Source: Agromyces sp. Soil535
Lineage (GTDB): Bacteria > Actinomycetota > Actinomycetes > Actinomycetales > Microbacteriaceae
NCBI RefSeq assembly: GCF_001428255.1
Contig: NZ_LMRW01000026.1
Coordinates: 57,512-121,511, forward strand
Direction of reading: 5' to 3'
Length of the DNA: 64,000 nucleotides
Under the pieces are notes generated by a model that was given only the letters and a program-made list of their open reading frames with translations, was not told the DNA's origin and made no database searches. Numbering within the stretch: position 1 is the first letter of the stretch; each line of letters begins with the position of its first letter. Shown one piece after another: positions 52,000-60,373 of the stretch. The position numbers and the translations under genes were made by a program.

Positions 52000-53034
52000 C
52001 TACGCAAGGGCGTTCACCCCCAGCCCCAGCGCGGCGCTCGCGAGCCCCACGATCAGCGTCAATTGGAGCAGTGTCCTCGCCGTGAACGTCGTGCGCATGA
52101 GCGCGAGCATCTTCACGTCGATCATCGGGCCGAACACGAGGAACGCGACGATCGCGCCCGGCATGAATGTCGAGCCGAACGCGAGGATGAAGAAGGCGTC
52201 GACGTTCGAGCAGATCGCGATGACGAACGCGAGCGCCATGAGCGCGAAGACCGACAGCACCGGGTTCTGGCCGAGCGTGATGAGCACGTCGCGTGAGACG
52301 GCCACCTGGATGAGGCCCGCGACCGCCGACCCCACGAAGAGCGCCGGCAGCATCGCCCCTGTCTCCTTCGCGAACATGTCGACGGTGCGACGCACGCGCG
52401 GCGCGTGCACCTCGTCGTGCGCGTGCGCGCAACTCGCCTGGAATCGCGGCGTGAGCAGGTTCATCGGGCTCGGGTGCCGGCTGTAGATCCAGCCCACGAG
52501 GTTCGCGATGACGAAGCCGCCGAGGATGCGCGACACGAGGATGCCGTCGGACCATCCGAACGCCTGGTAGGTGGTGATGATCGTGACCGGGTTCAGGATC
52601 GGCGCCGCGAGCAGGAACGTCATCGACTCCCCCACGGTGAGTCCGCGCAGGATCAGGCCGCGTGCGAGCGGCACGTTGCCGCATTCGCACACGGGCAGGA
52701 GTACGCCGAGGAGCGAGATCGTCACGCGCCGGGCGACCGCGTTCTTCGGCAGGTGCCGCAGGAGGAAGCCGTCGGGCAGCCACACCTGCACGACGATCGA
52801 GAGCAGGATGCCGAGGAAGACGAACGGCAGGCTCTCGATGACGACGCTGATCGAGAGGGTGAAGAAGTCCCGCACCGTGTTCGACAGCACGTCGCCGACG
52901 GACTCGGGCGCGAGCACGCGGATCGCCACGAAGAGCAGCACGAGGGCGATGCCGAGCGACAGCCCGACCGCCGCTCTCGAGGTCGTGGCTGCGCGACGCG
53001 TCGCAAGGCGCGCCGGGGCAGGGGGCCGACTCAT
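52000..53034 (-). CDS. DUF318 (YcgR/YraQ-like) permease
   Basis: This 344-residue membrane protein has about eight helices in two halves. Landmarks are FTLSISVVIESLPFVFLGIL near 62-81, the Cys motif LLPVCECGNVPLARGL near 112-127, LAAPILNPVTIITTY, and AICSNVDAFFILAFGSTFMP near 280. The loop CAHAHDEVHAPRVRR is His-rich. Relatives are predicted metal or metalloid permeases. TACCCT ends 7 bases before the ATG, so the mRNA may be leaderless. It is the first gene of an operon with the TIGR03943-type and anchored proteins. I see no Zur-box-like sequence upstream. Confidence 0.88.
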   Translation of the reverse strand: MSRPPAPARLATRRAATTSRAAVGLSLGIALVLLFVAIRVLAPESVGDVLSNTVRDFFTLSISVVIESLPFVFLGILLSIVVQVWLPDGFLLRHLPKNAVARRVTISLLGVLLPVCECGNVPLARGLILRGLTVGESMTFLLAAPILNPVTIITTYQAFGWSDGILVSRILGGFVIANLVGWIYSRHPSPMNLLTPRFQASCAHAHDEVHAPRVRRTVDMFAKETGAMLPALFVGSAVAGLIQVAVSRDVLITLGQNPVLSVFALMALAFVIAICSNVDAFFILAFGSTFMPGAIVAFLVFGPMIDVKMLALMRTTFTARTLLQLTLIVGLASAALGLGVNALA

Positions 53035-53089
53035 GCGCTCAAGGGTACGTGGCTCGGGAGCGCGGCCCGCGCGTGTCGGACCTCGCAGG

Positions 53090-53095
53090 TAGCAT
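53090..53095 (+). promoter_or_regulatory. Leaderless -10 box of the DUF1905 gene
   Basis: TAGCAT ends exactly 6 bases before the ATG at 53102, and no SD is present. Confidence 0.65.
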
Positions 53096-53101
53096 CCGAA
53101 C

Positions 53102-53395
53102 ATGCGATTCCGCTTCACCGCGCCGCTCTGGGAGTGGAGCGCTCAGGGTGGCTGGTTCTTCGTCACCCTGCCCGACGAGGCAGCCGACGACATCCGCGAG
53201 GTGCCGCGCATGCCGCGTGGCTTCGGGGCGGTGCGCGTGCGGGTGACGATCGGCGGCTCGACCTGGTCGACGTCGGTGTTCCCCGATGCGAAGCAGGGCA
53301 GCTACGTGCTGCCGGTCAAGAAGGCGGTGCGCACGGCCGAGGGCATCGGCGGGGGCGACGACGTCGAGGTCGCACTCGAGGTGCTCGACCTCTGA
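53102..53395 (+). CDS. DUF1905 domain protein
   Basis: This 97-residue protein covers a single DUF1905 beta-barrel: RFTAPLWEWSAQGGWFFVTL at 4-23, ADDIREVPRMPRGFGAVRV, and VFPDAKQGSYVLPVKKAVRT near 59-78. The domain is often fused to a YdeI-like DUF but is single here. It is soluble, and its ligand is unknown. The ATG is 6 bases after TAGCAT, a leaderless arrangement. It converges with the ECF sigma gene, 35 bp away. Confidence 0.9.
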   Translation: MRFRFTAPLWEWSAQGGWFFVTLPDEAADDIREVPRMPRGFGAVRVRVTIGGSTWSTSVFPDAKQGSYVLPVKKAVRTAEGIGGGDDVEVALEVLDL

Positions 53396-53430
53396 CCGCC
53401 TGCGCGGGTTGAGGAGGCGCGCAGCGCTCC

Positions 53431-54669
53431 TCAACCCGCCGTGCTGCGCAGCGCCTCCGCCTTCGCGGCGAGATAGCGCTGCTCGGGCCCGTTGAGCGTG
53501 CGGCGGGCGGCTTCGGCGAACGCGAGCGACGCGGCATCCGGGGATCCCACCCGTTCGAGCAGGTGCGCCCGCACCGCCCAGGTGCGGTGGTGGTCGGCGA
53601 GCGTCGACCCGCTCCCGCCGTCATCGTCGCCCTCGGCGCGGTCGAGCGCGGCGAGGCCGGCCTCTGGCCCCTCCACCATCGCGACCGCGACGATGCGCCC
53701 GAGCGTCACCATGGGACCCGGCGCGAGGCGTGCGAGCAGGTCGTAGAGGCCGAGGATCTCGATCCAGTCGGTCGTCTCGGTCGAGGCCGCTTCGTCGTGC
53801 ACCGCGGCGATCGCGGCCTGCAACTGGTATGGCCCGATCGGCGCGCGATCGAGCACATCGGTGACCAGCGCGACGCCCTCGTCGATCATCGCGGGGTCCC
53901 AGTGCGAGCGGTCCTGCTCGTCGAGGGGCACGAGCGCGCCCGCCGCGTCGGTACGTGCCGCCCGCCGCGCGTCGGTGAGGAGCATGAGCGCGAGCAGGCC
54001 GGTGGTCTCGCCCGAGGCATCCGGTGCGGCGTCGTGCAACTGCCGAGCGAGGCGGATCGCCTCCGCCGAGAGGTCGACGCGGGCGAGCCGATCGCCCGAG
54101 CTGGCGGTGTGCCCCTCGGTGAAGATCAGGTAGAGCACGCTGCGGAGCGCGGCGAGGCGGGACGCGAGCTCGTCGGCGTGCGGCATCCGGAACCCCTCGC
54201 CGCTCGCCCGGATGCGCGCCTTCGCCCGCGAGATGCGCTGGGCGACCGTGGCCTCGGGCATGAGCAGCGCGCGGGCGATCTCGGCGGTCGTGAGCCCGCC
54301 GACCGCCCGCAGCGTGAGCGCGACCTGCGCCGGGCGCGTGAGGGCGGGGTGGCAGCAGAGCAGGAAGAGCGTCAGCGTGTCATCGACCGCCGGCACCGGT
54401 GCGGGCGGCGGTTCGAGCTCGGCGGCCAGCGACTCGCGGCGGCGGCGTGCGACATCCGACCGCACCTGGTCAACGTAGCGCCGCGACGCGACCTGCACGA
54501 GCCAGGCGCGCGGACTGTCGGGCACCCCGTCGTGCGGCCATTGGGCGGATGCCGCGATCAGGGCCTCCTGCACGGCGTCCTCGCACGCCTCGAAGTCGCC
54601 GTAGCGCCGCACGAGCACCGCGAGCGCCGACGGTGCGGCGTCTCGCAGTGCCCGGACGGCATCGCTCAC
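53431..54669 (-). CDS. ECF42-type RNA polymerase sigma factor
   Basis: This 412-residue sigma factor has sigma region 2 at about 10-70 (LVRRYGDFEACEDAVQEALI) and region 4 at about 110-155 (LRAVGGLTTAEIARALLMPE, ATVAQRISRAKARIR). A long C-terminal TPR-like extension (about 170-412, TDWIEILGLYDLLARLAPGP) identifies the ECF42 group. There is no anti-sigma gene; the extension itself is thought to control activity. The GTG start lies 10 bp after the stop of the DGPF gene, the usual partner of ECF42. The likely promoter is the TGTCGA element at 55145-55150. Confidence 0.93.
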   Translation of the reverse strand: MSDAVRALRDAAPSALAVLVRRYGDFEACEDAVQEALIAASAQWPHDGVPDSPRAWLVQVASRRYVDQVRSDVARRRRESLAAELEPPPAPVPAVDDTLTLFLLCCHPALTRPAQVALTLRAVGGLTTAEIARALLMPEATVAQRISRAKARIRASGEGFRMPHADELASRLAALRSVLYLIFTEGHTASSGDRLARVDLSAEAIRLARQLHDAAPDASGETTGLLALMLLTDARRAARTDAAGALVPLDEQDRSHWDPAMIDEGVALVTDVLDRAPIGPYQLQAAIAAVHDEAASTETTDWIEILGLYDLLARLAPGPMVTLGRIVAVAMVEGPEAGLAALDRAEGDDDGGSGSTLADHHRTWAVRAHLLERVGSPDAASLAFAEAARRTLNGPEQRYLAAKAEALRSTAG

Positions 54670-54679
54670 GATCGGCTGC

Positions 54680-55054
54680 TCAGACGTCGCCTCGGGCGGC
54701 CATGTCGAGCACGGGGCGCACCTCGATGAGCCCGAACTCGGCCTCGGGGAAGCGTCCCGCGATCTCCACGGCGCGAGTCTCGTTGTCGACGTCGACGAGG
54801 TAGAAGCCGGCGAGCAGCTCCTTCGTCTCGGCGAACGGGCCGTCGCTGGCGGTGGTGCGGTCTTCGGTGTGCGTCACGCGCTTGGCGAGGGACACGTCGG
54901 CGAGCGCCTCGCTCGCGACGAGCTCACCGCTCGACGAGAGCTCATCGTTGATGCCCTGGTAGTAGGCGTAGCCCTCTGCCTGCTGTTCGGCGCTGAAGCT
55001 CTCCCACATGGCGCGGGACTCGGGGTTGCTGTAGATCTGGATGAGGTACTTCAT
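54680..55054 (-). CDS. DGPF/YCII-domain protein, partner of ECF42 sigma factor
   Basis: This 124-residue YCII-related protein has the DGPF motif TASDGPFAETKELLAGFYLV at about 67-86, the name-giving signature. It begins MKYLIQIYSNPESRAMWESF with GAAGGAG upstream. DGPF proteins are the most frequent targets and neighbours of ECF41/ECF42 sigma factors, but their biochemical role is not settled. It is first in the two-gene operon. Its promoter region carries TGTCGA-N16-TCGACA, symmetric toward the divergent ligase gene. Confidence 0.93.
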   Translation of the reverse strand: MKYLIQIYSNPESRAMWESFSAEQQAEGYAYYQGINDELSSSGELVASEALADVSLAKRVTHTEDRTTASDGPFAETKELLAGFYLVDVDNETRAVEIAGRFPEAEFGLIEVRPVLDMAARGDV

Positions 55055-55122
55055 CGGAATTCGCTCCTTCGATCGTACGGATGATCGTTCGTTCGGGAGG
55101 CCGGACCGCGCTCCCATCAGTA

Positions 55123-55150
55123 TGTCGAGGCTGTGCGACGTTTCTCGACA
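55123..55150. promoter_or_regulatory. Symmetric ECF-type promoter, TGTCGA-N16-TCGACA
   Basis: TGTCGA at 55123-55128 and TCGACA at 55145-55150 form an inverted pair. Each strand therefore reads TGTCGA, 16 bases, TCGACA. The TGTCGA box resembles the -35 recalled for ECF42 promoters. It lies between the divergent DGPF-ECF42 and ligase genes and could drive both. Confidence 0.55.
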
Positions 55151-55222
55151 CAGGGTTGACAGGTCGCAATCGCGTCGCGAGAGTTCGAGTGGGGCATCCG
55201 GCCGGCGATGGAGGGGTCGCAC

Positions 55223-56362
55223 GTGACGACGTTCGGCATCGAAGAAGAATTCCAGTTCCTCGATCCGGGGACGCTGCGTCCGGCGGATGTCGCCGACGTC
55301 GTCCTCGAGCGCCTCAAGAAGACGCCGGAGTGGCATCCGGTGGCGCACCCGGAGTTCCTCGCGTCGCAGGTGGAGCACGCCTCCGCGGTCTTCGAGCGGA
55401 TGGATGATGCTGGCCGGGCGCTGCTGGGCTTCCGCCGGTTCGTCGCCGACCGCGCCGCCGAGCTCGGGGTCGTCGTCGGGAGTATCGGAACGCCGCCCGA
55501 CGCCGCCGCGTTCCCGTCGATCAGCCCGATAGAGCGCTACGAGCGGATCGTGCATGACATGGACGGCGTGATCGCCGATCACCAGCTGAGCGGCCTGCAC
55601 ATCCACGTCGGCATCCCCAGTAGGGAGCACGGGGTCATCGCCCTGAACGCGGCGCGCCCGTGGCTTCCGCTGCTCACGGCGATCTCGTCGAACTCGCCGC
55701 TGTGGCGCGGCTACGACACGGGGTACGACAGTTGGCGCACGGTGCTGCTGCGCCGGTGGACGACGTCGGGCAGCCCGCCGTCGTTCCTCGACGCCGCCGA
55801 TTACGACCGCCGCGTCCGTCGCCTGCTCGGCATCGGCGGCACCGTCGACCTCGGCGTGATCATGTGGGACATCCGGCTCTCGGCGCACCTGCCCACCATC
55901 GAGTTCCGCATGGGCGACGCCCAGCTCGAGTTCGACACCGCGCTGCTCGTGGCGTCGCTGTGCCGTGCGATCGTGTCGCACGCGCTCGCGAGGCCCGATG
56001 CGACGGATGCCGCGGCGAACGACTCGGCCGACGTGCCGTCGGAGCTGCTCTCGGCGGCGCTCCTGCACTCCGCGCACTTCGGCATGCGCGAGCGCGTCTT
56101 CGACCCGCTGTCGGGTGGACTCGCGCCCGCCGACGAGACACTCACGGGCTTCGTGCGGATGCTGGAGGGCGAGCTGCACGAGGCCGGCGACCTCGAGCTC
56201 GTGAAGGAGGTGTCGGGACGCCTGCTGCGCGACGGCACGGGCGCGGAGCGGCAGCGCGACGCGTTCAAGCTCGAAGGGATGGCGGGGGTGCGCCGCCTGT
56301 TCGACGAGACGATCGTCGCCGATCAGGGACGCAACGGCGAGCCGACCACGTCGAAGCCGTAG
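55223..56362 (+). CDS. YbdK-type carboxylate-amine ligase (glutamate-cysteine ligase-like)
   Basis: This 379-residue ATP-dependent ligase is related to glutamate-cysteine ligase 2. The family start TTFGIEEEFQFLDPGTLRPA is followed by HLSGLHIHVGIP-like sequence (LSGLHIHVGIPS near 121-132) and PTIEFRMGDAQLEFDTALLV near 225. I chose GTG at 55223 because GGAGGGG is 6 bases upstream; an ATG five codons earlier overlaps that SD. Members have weak GCL activity and an unknown main role. It is divergent from the ECF42 operon and shares its symmetric promoter, so thiol or oxidative stress control is a possibility. Confidence 0.9.
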   Translation: MTTFGIEEEFQFLDPGTLRPADVADVVLERLKKTPEWHPVAHPEFLASQVEHASAVFERMDDAGRALLGFRRFVADRAAELGVVVGSIGTPPDAAAFPSISPIERYERIVHDMDGVIADHQLSGLHIHVGIPSREHGVIALNAARPWLPLLTAISSNSPLWRGYDTGYDSWRTVLLRRWTTSGSPPSFLDAADYDRRVRRLLGIGGTVDLGVIMWDIRLSAHLPTIEFRMGDAQLEFDTALLVASLCRAIVSHALARPDATDAAANDSADVPSELLSAALLHSAHFGMRERVFDPLSGGLAPADETLTGFVRMLEGELHEAGDLELVKEVSGRLLRDGTGAERQRDAFKLEGMAGVRRLFDETIVADQGRNGEPTTSKP

Positions 56363-56385
56363 GGCGGCCGGTCGACCGGCCGCCC
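56362..56385. terminator. Perfect 24-bp palindrome between convergent genes
   Basis: A perfect dyad centred on GTCGAC runs from the last base of the ligase stop codon. It lies between the ligase gene and the convergent carboxypeptidase gene. Confidence 0.8.
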
Positions 56386-56421
56386 CACGGTGTCCGCCGT
56401 CGGGAGGTTGGGGGCTTCAGC

Positions 56422-59400
56422 TCAGTCGAGCAGGTGATCCAATGCCCGGTCCATCCACGCGGCTCGGGTGGCGGCATCCGTGATTCCCTCGAAACCGAAG
56501 CCGGTCATGAGCGAACTGGGCGTGGCCACCACGGCAGCCTCGGGGAAACCCGCCGCCGTCGTGATGATGAAGTTGTTCGGGTTCGGCGCACTGCCGGCGG
56601 GCGGTCCGGTGGTTTCCCAGCCGCCGGTGTCGTTGCCCTCGAACGAGGTCGTGCCCGCACCCGTCGACACCTCGATGTCGTCGACGAACACGCCCAGTCC
56701 CTGACTGGCCCAGTCACTGACGTAGGCGATTGACACCTCGACCTGACCGCCGGCGTACGCCGACAGGTCGACCGACCACTGCTGCCAGCCGCCCGAGTTC
56801 CCGGACGCGGCCCACCACTCGCCGGTGGTGCCGGTCGGGTTGCAGGTCGTGTCGTCGACGAACGTCTGGTAGTGGTCCAGGTGCGGGTGCAGCTCACGCC
56901 AACCGGCCGGGCAGCTCTCCCCGGTGCTCTGGGTCGTGTTGTTGTTGGCATCGGGCAGGGTCGTCCAATCCTCCTGTCCTGCCGTGCGGGCCTCGACAGC
57001 CACGTGATCCCATTCGGCCTCGGTGTCGTACGACGTCCAGAAGGACATCGTGGCACCGCCGGCCGGCACGTCGATCGTGCGGGTCAGGCGCTTGTACGAC
57101 ACGTCGCCGATCTGCGAGTAGACATACCCATCGCCGGTGTGCGGCTCGAACGGGCCGCCCTCACGATCCCACCTGCCCGCGACCCAGCTCTCGAACTGCG
57201 GGTACACGGCCGGGTCGAGGATGCCGCTCGTCGTGATGAACGAGTTGCTGTGGTCCTGGTTCTTGGCACTGTGCGGGCCGTTGAACCCCCAGTCCAACCC
57301 GGTGAACGGCGTGTCGACGCCGAGGACGTCGAGGAGGCCGAGGACCTTTCCCTTGTTGTTGTGGACAGTACCGGCATCGTCGACGAAGAGGTACGCACCG
57401 AGCCAGTACTGCATGACGTCGTTGGTGAGGTCGCCCGACCCCCTGAGAGGCCGGCACCGGATCACGACTGCCGGGTCGGCGCGGCACTCCGCATTCGCAG
57501 CCGTCGGGTCGTACAACTGGGTGCTGATGTTCGGCGTGTACTGGGTGCCGGCGTCCTTCCCGGTGTAGAGCACCCGGCCGCCCTCGTTGAGGAAGTCACG
57601 AACCTCGAGGGCTTCGTCCAACGCCAAGCGGGAGGCGTTGCCGCCGCCCCAGCCGGGTTCGCGGGTGACGAGGTCGTCGCCGGTGTACCAGATGACGCCG
57701 TCGTAGTGCGACAGCACACCCAGGCTGTCCGGTGCAGTCCGCCCGCGCGCGTCGACGTCGTAGACGTCGAATCCCGTGCCGTTGGCGTTCAGCGCGTCCT
57801 CGTAGAAGCTGAGGTAGTTCGGTCCGCCGGCCTGTACCGGCGAGGCGCCCGTGTAGTCCTCTGCAGCAAGGATCAGCACGTCGTCGTCGGATTCCTCGAC
57901 GGCCTGGTAGGTGAACGACTCGCTGGTCTCTCCGCCGCCTTCGAACCAGACCTCGACGCTATCGCCCGGATCTGTCCCCGTGACGAGTCCGCTCATGATC
58001 CGGTAGTGGACGCCGGTCTTGCCTCCGTAGCGGTCACCGCCCGTCCACTCCTCGGTCGGCGCGTCGATCGCGGGGTCGCCGTTGATCGAGTACATCAGCG
58101 TCACGTCGCCCAGGCTGCGCCGCGCGGTGACGCGCACCTCCTGCGGGTCGCCGTAGGAGTACTCGAAGGTGAAGTTCGCCAGGGGCAGCCCCTCCTTGTA
58201 GGTGTCGTCGCTCTTCAGGTAGAAGGGCTTGGTCGTCAGGCCCAGGTGCGACACCGGCTCCGCTGGATTGGCCGCAGACTTGGCCACGTCGAGCGCAAAG
58301 GGCAGGGCGCGCTCGAACTCGGCCTGCACCTGCGCCTCGTCGTCGGGGAACACGAACCCCCCGGCCGGATCGCCTTCGCCGAGCTCCGGCGTCCAGGCCA
58401 GCGTTCCGCGCTGGGAATGCGCGAAGTCGGTGGTCTCACCGTTGGTCACGTACAGCACGTCGGACGACAGGCCCGGCTCGAAGTCGGAAATGGCCGGGTT
58501 GTCGCGGTTGCCGGACAAGGCGAAGTAGATGGGGTCGTCCGCACTGGGTGTGCCGATCTGCCAGCCCTCCGAGTACAGCAGCCACTGCCCGTAGGAGTGG
58601 TAGTTGACCTGGAACGAGAAGTCGGCCCGGTCGAACAGCGACATCATCGCCTGGGTCTCCGGCTCGGATCCGGCCGCGGGGCCACGATAGGTGTCGCTGC
58701 TGATCTGCGACGACGAACCCTCCTCGTCGTATGCGAAGTGCTCGGGGAAGTTGCGGTTGGGATCGACGCCGTCGGCCCGCGTGATCTGGCCGTCGTTGTC
58801 GTTGTCGCGCAGGTTCTTCCGCCACAGCCGCTCGGTGTCGAACGTGTACTGGTAACCGTCGGGGTTGGCTACGACGACGAACCACAGCTCGTTGTTCATG
58901 AGGAGGTCCCTGATCTCCTGGTCGTTGGCCCGCCAGCCGTCGATGAAGTGGTTCACCAGCCGCCGGTTCACCTCGGTGGAGATCCACTCCCGGGCATGCT
59001 GTGTCGAGCTGTAGAGCACCGCCGGCCGGGTGCCGTCCGCGATGCCGCTCGCGCCCTGGGTCAGCTTCAGCGCGATGATCTCGCGACCCTGGTGGGTCTG
59101 CCCGAGCACTTCGAGCTTGACCAGCTGCGGATTCTCCGCCGCGAGGCGGTACAGCTCATCACGGATGCCGCCCTGCTCGTCCCATGACCGCCAGACGGTG
59201 AAACCGGCCGCCGCCTGCTCGGCAGCAAGCTCCCGAGCGGACTTGCCGTCCTTGTTCTTCTTGACCTTGACATCGAGACCGCGCTGACGGAGGCCCTTCG
59301 CCTCGTCGTCGGTGAGTACGATGTCGAGGCTCACGCCCGTCTCGGTGTTCCTGCTGTCGGCGACGTCGAAGCCGCCAGCGACGATCTCGGCCGCCTCCGC

Positions 59401-59544
59401 TCCGCTCACGTCCACCGTGTACATGTCCAGGGCGCCATCATCGTCCACCGCGTTCGCGCCGACGGGACCCAGCGTCGCGAACACCACGGCGAGCGCGGCG
59501 ATACCGAAGACCATCCGAGTGGGAATGGAACGTATTCCAGCCAT
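56422..59544 (-). CDS. Secreted M14 zinc carboxypeptidase with large C-terminal region
   Basis: This 1040-residue exported metallopeptidase has a signal peptide to about residue 32 and a propeptide-like region to about 110. The M14 catalytic domain follows (about 115-430). Zinc ligands are in SSTQHAREWIS and QVNYHSYGQWLLY, the substrate-binding region is DGVDPNRNFPEHF, and the catalytic Glu is in WTPELGEG. Residues about 560-760 include an alpha/beta ThuA-like region (YDGVIWYTGDDLV). After that comes an immune-inhibitor-A-like beta domain (MSFWTSYDTEAEWDHVAVEA, GVFVDDIEVSTG). GAAGGAG is 5 bases from the ATG. It trims C-terminal residues from extracellular peptides; the last domains may bind substrate or calcium. 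Confidence 0.92.
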   Translation of the reverse strand: MAGIRSIPTRMVFGIAALAVVFATLGPVGANAVDDDGALDMYTVDVSGAEAAEIVAGGFDVADSRNTETGVSLDIVLTDDEAKGLRQRGLDVKVKKNKDGKSARELAAEQAAAGFTVWRSWDEQGGIRDELYRLAAENPQLVKLEVLGQTHQGREIIALKLTQGASGIADGTRPAVLYSSTQHAREWISTEVNRRLVNHFIDGWRANDQEIRDLLMNNELWFVVVANPDGYQYTFDTERLWRKNLRDNDNDGQITRADGVDPNRNFPEHFAYDEEGSSSQISSDTYRGPAAGSEPETQAMMSLFDRADFSFQVNYHSYGQWLLYSEGWQIGTPSADDPIYFALSGNRDNPAISDFEPGLSSDVLYVTNGETTDFAHSQRGTLAWTPELGEGDPAGGFVFPDDEAQVQAEFERALPFALDVAKSAANPAEPVSHLGLTTKPFYLKSDDTYKEGLPLANFTFEYSYGDPQEVRVTARRSLGDVTLMYSINGDPAIDAPTEEWTGGDRYGGKTGVHYRIMSGLVTGTDPGDSVEVWFEGGGETSESFTYQAVEESDDDVLILAAEDYTGASPVQAGGPNYLSFYEDALNANGTGFDVYDVDARGRTAPDSLGVLSHYDGVIWYTGDDLVTREPGWGGGNASRLALDEALEVRDFLNEGGRVLYTGKDAGTQYTPNISTQLYDPTAANAECRADPAVVIRCRPLRGSGDLTNDVMQYWLGAYLFVDDAGTVHNNKGKVLGLLDVLGVDTPFTGLDWGFNGPHSAKNQDHSNSFITTSGILDPAVYPQFESWVAGRWDREGGPFEPHTGDGYVYSQIGDVSYKRLTRTIDVPAGGATMSFWTSYDTEAEWDHVAVEARTAGQEDWTTLPDANNNTTQSTGESCPAGWRELHPHLDHYQTFVDDTTCNPTGTTGEWWAASGNSGGWQQWSVDLSAYAGGQVEVSIAYVSDWASQGLGVFVDDIEVSTGAGTTSFEGNDTGGWETTGPPAGSAPNPNNFIITTAAGFPEAAVVATPSSLMTGFGFEGITDAATRAAWMDRALDHLLD

Positions 59545-59716
59545 GACGACTCCTTCGGCCCGTCTCCGGCCAGAAGGGTATGACGTCGTCGTCGCGCGTG
59601 CCCGATGTTCGCCACGTCTCTGGTGCTCACTGCGGACCCTAGGGGTTAGACTCCCGCGAACCGTTGCACCTGTCAAGGGTGCGCTTGACCTGTGCCGTCT
59701 CGGCGCGCTGCGAGGT

Positions 59717-60154
59717 TCAGGAACTCGGTTTGGTGAACCTGCCGGTGAGCGAGGCAGTGTCGAGCACGTGACCGCGGACGAGGTCGGGGAAGTCGGTCGC
59801 CGACGTCGTCGCCGAGACTGATGGCGCAGACGAGTCGAGCGCATAGAGGGTGATGACGTACTCGTGTGTGCCGGATGGCGGGAACGGCCCGGCGTAGGTG
59901 GTGCGTTCGCGCCCCACCGGTACCTCTCCCCCGGCTCCTGTTCCGAATTCTCCGTCGACCGGCGGGATGCCGTCGACGAACCAGTGCACAAAGCCGCGCG
60001 CGACCGGATCGATGTCGATCATGGTCAATGCGAGCAATTCGGTTCCGCTCGGCAAGTCGGACCACGCGAGGTGCGGTGACACGTTGTCGAACTTCTTCCC
60101 GTGTCGCATGTCGAGCCGCCCGCCGTCGTCGAAGTCCGTGGAGCTGAGTCTCAT
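59717..60154 (-). CDS. PEBP-family protein (YbhB/YbcL)
   Basis: This 145-residue phosphatidylethanolamine-binding-like protein begins MRLSSTDFDDGGRLDMRHGK. Family motifs are NVSPHLAWSDLPSGTELLAL (the NxSPxLxW element), GFVHWFVDGIP near 55-65, and GTHEYVITLYALDS near 95-108. It is cytosolic. Homologues bind anionic ligands and are often co-expressed with diverse genes; the physiological role is unclear. GAGAGGA precedes the ATG. It follows a small hypothetical gene by 30 bp on the same strand. Confidence 0.92.
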   Translation of the reverse strand: MRLSSTDFDDGGRLDMRHGKKFDNVSPHLAWSDLPSGTELLALTMIDIDPVARGFVHWFVDGIPPVDGEFGTGAGGEVPVGRERTTYAGPFPPSGTHEYVITLYALDSSAPSVSATTSATDFPDLVRGHVLDTASLTGRFTKPSS

Positions 60155-60184
60155 GTCCGGTCCTCTCGTTCGGCCTTCCCCCGC

Positions 60185-60343
60185 TCAGGAGTGGAAGGGC
60201 GAGCTCACGACATCGAAGCGGTACCCGTGCATATCGCCGCTGAGCAGCTGCATCCCCTCCGCAATCACAGCTCGAACGCTCTCGAGTTCGAGCGAAGCGG
60301 TATGCGCGGCCGCTGACTCCCACAGTTCGCTCATGCCATCCAT
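60185..60343 (-). CDS. Small hypothetical protein
   Basis: A possible 52-residue protein begins MDGMSELWESAAAHTASLEL after an AGAGG site and ends DMHGYRFDVVSSPFHS. It is mostly helical and hydrophilic, and lies between the PEBP gene and the secreted protein gene on the same strand. I do not recognise it. It could be the remnant of a longer protein, because it fills a gap that would otherwise hold no gene. Confidence 0.4.
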   Translation of the reverse strand: MDGMSELWESAAAHTASLELESVRAVIAEGMQLLSGDMHGYRFDVVSSPFHS

Positions 60344-60373
60344 GCTCGCGGCCTCTGTTGTGGGCCGCAACCG

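Noticed and set aside
53034..53101. Zur box ahead of the DUF318 operon
   Set aside because: The region is GC-rich with no AT-rich TGANAATNATTNTCA-like dyad.
60185..60370. Longer form of the small hypothetical gene starting at 60370
   Set aside because: No SD at that codon; the inner ATG at 60343 is better placed, and even this gene remains uncertain.
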